From Alistipes sp. (GTDB taxonomy: Bacteria > Bacteroidota > Bacteroidia > Bacteroidales > Rikenellaceae), in assembly GCA_017532885.1 (NCBI GenBank), contig JAFXIS010000087.1, forward strand, positions 1 through 24,708: a stretch of 24,708 bases of DNA, read 5' to 3'. Position numbers and translations under genes: made by a program. The notes under the pieces are model-generated. The model worked only from the letters and a program-made list of their open reading frames with translations. It made no database searches and was not told the origin of the DNA. Below are positions 21,936-24,708 of this stretch, one piece after another (positions within the stretch are counted from its first letter, which is position 1; each line of letters starts with the position of its first letter).

Positions 21936-23669
21936 ATGAATATGAATAACATCGAAACGGCAGAGCCGAAAGAGAGATTAAATTTTGTAGAGGAGGTTAT
22001 CGAGGAGGCGATAGCAAAGGGTGAAACACGCGTACAGACACGCTTCCCGCCCGAGCCTAACGGCTACCTTCACATTGGTCACGCCAAGGCTATTTGCTTG
22101 GACTTTGGCGTAGCGGCTCGCTATGGTGGTGTATGTAATCTTCGTTTCGACGATACCAACCCCACCAAGGAGGATATGGAGTATGTAGAGGCTATCAAGG
22201 AGGATATCCAGTGGCTCGGTTTCCAGTGGGGAAATGAGTATTATGCTTCGGATTATTTCCAGCAGTTGTGGGACTTTGCTATCCGTCTAATCAAGGAGGG
22301 CAAGGCCTATATCGACGAACAGTCGGCCGAGGAGATTGCAGCCCAGAAGGGAACACCCACTCAGGCAGGCGTCGAGAGCCCCTACCGCAACCGCCCCATC
22401 GAGGAGAGCCTCGAATTGTTCGAGAAGATGAATCGTGGCGAGATTGAGGAGGGCAAGATGGTACTTCGTGCCAAGATTGATATGGCAAGCTCAAATATGC
22501 ACTTCCGCGACCCGATTATCTATCGCGTTGTGAATCATCCCCACCATCGTACGGGCAATAAGTGGAAGGCATACCCGATGTACGACTTTGCGCACGGCCA
22601 GAGCGACTATTTCGAGGGCGTGACACACTCGTTGTGTACCCTCGAGTTCGTTCCTCACCGCCCACTTTACGATTTGTTCGTTGATTGGGTAAAGGAGGGC
22701 GACAACTTGGGCAACTACCGCCCTCGTCAGTATGAGTTCAATAAGCTAAACCTTAACTATACGCTGATGAGTAAGCGTAACCTGCTTATTTTGGTTAAGG
22801 AGGGCTTGGTAAGCGGCTGGGATGACCCCCGAATGCCGACTTTGTGCGGTTTCCGCCGTCGCGGCTACTCACCCGAGTCAATCCGCAACTTTGTCGATAA
22901 GATTGGCTACACAACTTACGATGCTCTCAACGACTTTGCATTGTTGGAGAGTGCCGTGCGTGATGACTTGAATAAGCGTGCTACACGCGTAAGTGCCGTT
23001 CTCGACCCCGTAAAGCTCATTATCACCAACTACCCCGAGGGTCAGGTTGAGTCTATGGAGGCCGTTAATAACCCCGAGGACCCCGAGGCAGGCACTCATA
23101 CCATCGAGTTCAGCCGCGAGCTGTGGATGGAGCGCGACGACTTTATGGAGGATGCTCCGAAGAAGTATTTCCGTATGACTCCGGGCCAGGAGGTGCGCCT
23201 GAAGAATGCCTATATCGTTAAGTGTACAGGCTGCGAGAAGGACGAGAATGGCAAGGTTACTACGGTTTATGCCGAGTACGACCCCGACACCAAGACCGGT
23301 ATGCCGGGCAGCAACCGCAAGGTTAAGGGTACACTCCACTGGGTGAGCTGCAACCACTGCCTGAAGGCCGAGGTACGCCTCTACGACCGCTTGTGGAAGG
23401 TTGAGAATCCCCGCGACGAGATGGCCGCTATTCGCAAGGAGCAGGGCTGCGAGGCTCTGGAGGCTATGCAGCAGATGATTAACCCCGACTCACTCACAGT
23501 GCTTAAGGAGTGCTATGTCGAGCAGTATCTGGCCGACGCCAAACCCCTCGATTACTTGCAGTTCCAGCGCATCGGCTACTTCAATGTCGATAAGGACTCT
23601 ACCCCCGACCACCTTGTCTTTAACCGCACCGTAACGCTTAAAGACTCATGGGCCAAGATGAATAAGTAA
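21936..23669 (+). CDS. glnS: Glutaminyl-tRNA synthetase
   Basis: Charges tRNA-Gln directly with glutamine, so this organism need not make Gln-tRNA by transamidation. The 577-aa protein has FPPEPNGYLHIGHAKAI with the HIGH motif at 46-49, NLRFDDTNP, and LMSKRN (KMSKS motif, 278-281). The C-terminal half (from about 350) matches the beta-barrel anticodon-binding domain, including the TVTLKDSWAKM end. The start could be ATG 21936 or the second ATG at 21942. No promoter box is seen in the 29-nt gap, so it depends on the upstream gene's promoter. Confidence 0.97.
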   Translation: MNMNNIETAEPKERLNFVEEVIEEAIAKGETRVQTRFPPEPNGYLHIGHAKAICLDFGVAARYGGVCNLRFDDTNPTKEDMEYVEAIKEDIQWLGFQWGNEYYASDYFQQLWDFAIRLIKEGKAYIDEQSAEEIAAQKGTPTQAGVESPYRNRPIEESLELFEKMNRGEIEEGKMVLRAKIDMASSNMHFRDPIIYRVVNHPHHRTGNKWKAYPMYDFAHGQSDYFEGVTHSLCTLEFVPHRPLYDLFVDWVKEGDNLGNYRPRQYEFNKLNLNYTLMSKRNLLILVKEGLVSGWDDPRMPTLCGFRRRGYSPESIRNFVDKIGYTTYDALNDFALLESAVRDDLNKRATRVSAVLDPVKLIITNYPEGQVESMEAVNNPEDPEAGTHTIEFSRELWMERDDFMEDAPKKYFRMTPGQEVRLKNAYIVKCTGCEKDENGKVTTVYAEYDPDTKTGMPGSNRKVKGTLHWVSCNHCLKAEVRLYDRLWKVENPRDEMAAIRKEQGCEALEAMQQMINPDSLTVLKECYVEQYLADAKPLDYLQFQRIGYFNVDKDSTPDHLVFNRTVTLKDSWAKMNK

Positions 23670-23731
23670 AAGGGATTTATATTATATATAGGTACAAACA
23701 AAACCATTACCAAACTTTTAATATCGAAATA

Positions 23732-24280
23732 ATGAAAAAACTTATCATTTGTTTGCTTGCAATTGTAGGGTTATATATGAATCACGCCTCAGCACAGCAA
23801 AAAGGAGATTTCTATTTAGGTGGTAACTTAGGAGTCAATGTTACATCTGTATCGGTTTCAGGAGAGAGTGCTTCTGCCGCAGAGTTCGGTATCGCGCCAG
23901 AAATCGGATATTTCGTAACAGATAGATTTATGTTAGGATTAGGATTAAGCTACAATATAGCTTCAGGGGATGCAGCAACACACACCTTTACAATTGGTCC
24001 TAAATTCAGCTATTACGCACCGATATGTGATAATTTATATTACACTCCATCACTGGAGGTAGCCTTTGCTTATGGAAGTAGCGCAGGCTTGAATATGTCG
24101 GGTTTTGGGTTAGGCTTATCATGTTTCGGCCTGGAGTTCCGACCATCCAAGCATTTTGGTTTTTCGGCAAGCATACTTTCTGTAAATTATGTAATGTTAT
24201 CACGCTATGGTGTAACAATAAATAATGTAGGTCTTAATATTTCTGCAAGTCCAACTATCGGATTCAAGTATTATTTCTAA
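23732..24280 (+). CDS. Small outer-membrane beta-barrel protein
   Basis: The 182-aa protein has a signal peptide (MKKLIICLLAIVGLYMN, cleavage after ASA before QQKGD). A Gly- and aromatic-rich mature part follows, FYLGGNLGVNVTSVSVSGES ... IGFKYYF, consistent with an eight-stranded OmpW/OmpA-like barrel ending in an aromatic residue. The specific function is unknown. The gene is more A/T-rich than glnS. It lies 62 nt after glnS with no clear -7 box in the gap and is closed by a strong hairpin terminator. Confidence 0.88.
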   Translation: MKKLIICLLAIVGLYMNHASAQQKGDFYLGGNLGVNVTSVSVSGESASAAEFGIAPEIGYFVTDRFMLGLGLSYNIASGDAATHTFTIGPKFSYYAPICDNLYYTPSLEVAFAYGSSAGLNMSGFGLGLSCFGLEFRPSKHFGFSASILSVNYVMLSRYGVTINNVGLNISASPTIGFKYYF

Positions 24281-24300
24281 TATTTACCATACAACACACT

Positions 24301-24350
24301 AAAGGACCTGTCTAACAAGTATATCGGTTAGGCAGGTCCTTTCGTTATTT
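24301..24350 (+). terminator. Terminator of the small beta-barrel gene
   Basis: A 16-bp stem (24301-24316 with 24327-24342, one G.T pair, 10-nt loop) is followed by a T-rich tail (TTTCGTTATTTC). The left arm shares CCTGTCTAACA with the - strand of the terminator region at 18380-18390. Confidence 0.85.
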
Positions 24351-24475
24351 CATTTCAGAAAGTAATTTGTCAAATATAAACAGCGACATGGGCGTAAGCC
24401 CTGCGTCACTCCACAATTTATGCACCCTTGACCTCTCAACCACCATTAGAGTCTATGTGTAAATTGATTGGAATC

Positions 24476-24660
24476 TACCTTTGTGAAAACTCCTTACAAG
24501 TCCAGACTATATTCGCTTAACTTGCCGAGGATTGCCGGAGGCAATCTGTTCTCGGCTTCGATTGGCCACGCCTCGGCATAGCATATATAATATAAGGTAT
24601 AATATCTGCTCTGCCCTCGGCTTGCACAACCGTTCTCTGTTTCACAGAGCAGTTAAGCGC
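24476..24660 (+). ncRNA. Candidate structured RNA at the right edge
   Basis: No convincing gene is seen between 24343 and 24708. TACCTTTG (24476-24483) fits a -7 box, though no proper -33 is present. Downstream, GCCGAG (24524-24529) and GATTGCC (24530-24536) pair with GGCAATC (24540-24546) and CTCGGC (24551-24556), a 13-bp stem with a GGA loop and a 4-nt bulge. CTGCTCTG (24606-24613) pairs with CAGAGCAG (24645-24652). CCTCGGC at 24571 offers an alternative partner for GCCGAGG at 24524. A GNRA-type hairpin, GGGC-GTAA-GCCC, lies upstream at 24390-24401. It may be a small RNA or the leader of a gene beyond the window. A 52-codon ATG-less frame on the - strand overlaps it. Confidence 0.35.
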
Positions 24661-24708
24661 ACTAATACCAAAGTGGAATACCTAAATAAATGGAAGAGGA
24701 ACTATCTC

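Noticed and set aside
1..24708. CRISPR arrays, insertion sequences, toxin-antitoxin or phage genes
   Set aside because: No regularly spaced repeats, transposase or integrase motifs, or phage proteins are seen in any frame.

Overview
The window looks like a chromosomal segment of a Bacteroidota bacterium, most likely order Bacteroidales. An Alistipes-like genus is possible but unproven. Reasons: many gene starts are preceded by the Bacteroides-type promoter (-33 TTTG, 19-21 nt spacer, -7 TAnnTTTG); starts are A/T-rich without clear Shine-Dalgarno sites; there are a BspA-type leucine-rich lipoprotein, a BACON-domain lipoprotein, and GlnRS beside GluRS. Most of the window is dense housekeeping sequence with no phage, IS element or CRISPR array.

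Layout. 1-266: no gene recognised. 267-340 (-): tRNA-Arg(TCT) with its own promoter and terminator. 427-2388 (-): A/T-rich BspA-like lipoprotein. 2495-9208 (-): a long same-strand series, trkH, a short trkA, a SIMPL-domain protein, a four-helix membrane protein, gltX, galM and an unknown gene; the last three are joined by one-base TAATG stop/start overlaps. 9398-10495 (-): ychF, followed by a long hairpin repeat. 10592-11696 (+): consensus promoter, about 365 nt of hairpin-rich leader, an unknown 187-aa gene and a terminator. 11768-13054 (+): BACON-transglutaminase lipoprotein. 13210-14373 (+): lysA. 14492-18360 (+): operon of an acidic unknown protein, rsmI, an LpxL-like acyltransferase and a GT2 glycosyltransferase. 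18529-20078 (-): panB and a DPM1-like glycosyltransferase. 20194-20733 (-): SpoU-family RNA methyltransferase, divergent from 20815-23669 (+), a beta-barrel protein and glnS. 23732-24280 (+): small outer-membrane beta-barrel protein. 24343-24708: non-coding, with strong hairpins.

The genes cover translation (gltX, glnS, tRNA-Arg, ychF, rsmI, SpoU methylase), envelope building (acyltransferase, two GT2 enzymes, lysA for diaminopimelate/lysine, outer-membrane proteins), potassium uptake (trkH/trkA), and pantothenate and galactose metabolism.

The most unusual material is non-coding: (1) the structured leader at 10629-10994 upstream of an unrecognised gene; (2) two copies, at 9277-9402 and 18404-18526, of a hairpin element with a 32-nt identical core and arms that differ in sequence but still pair, each next to a stop codon; (3) two successive intergenic regions, 11638-11729 and 13061-13151, sharing the same hairpin-terminator-promoter cassette with identical spacings; (4) a candidate structured RNA at the right edge. 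Among proteins, the TrkA subunit lacks its usual C-terminal RCK_C domain.
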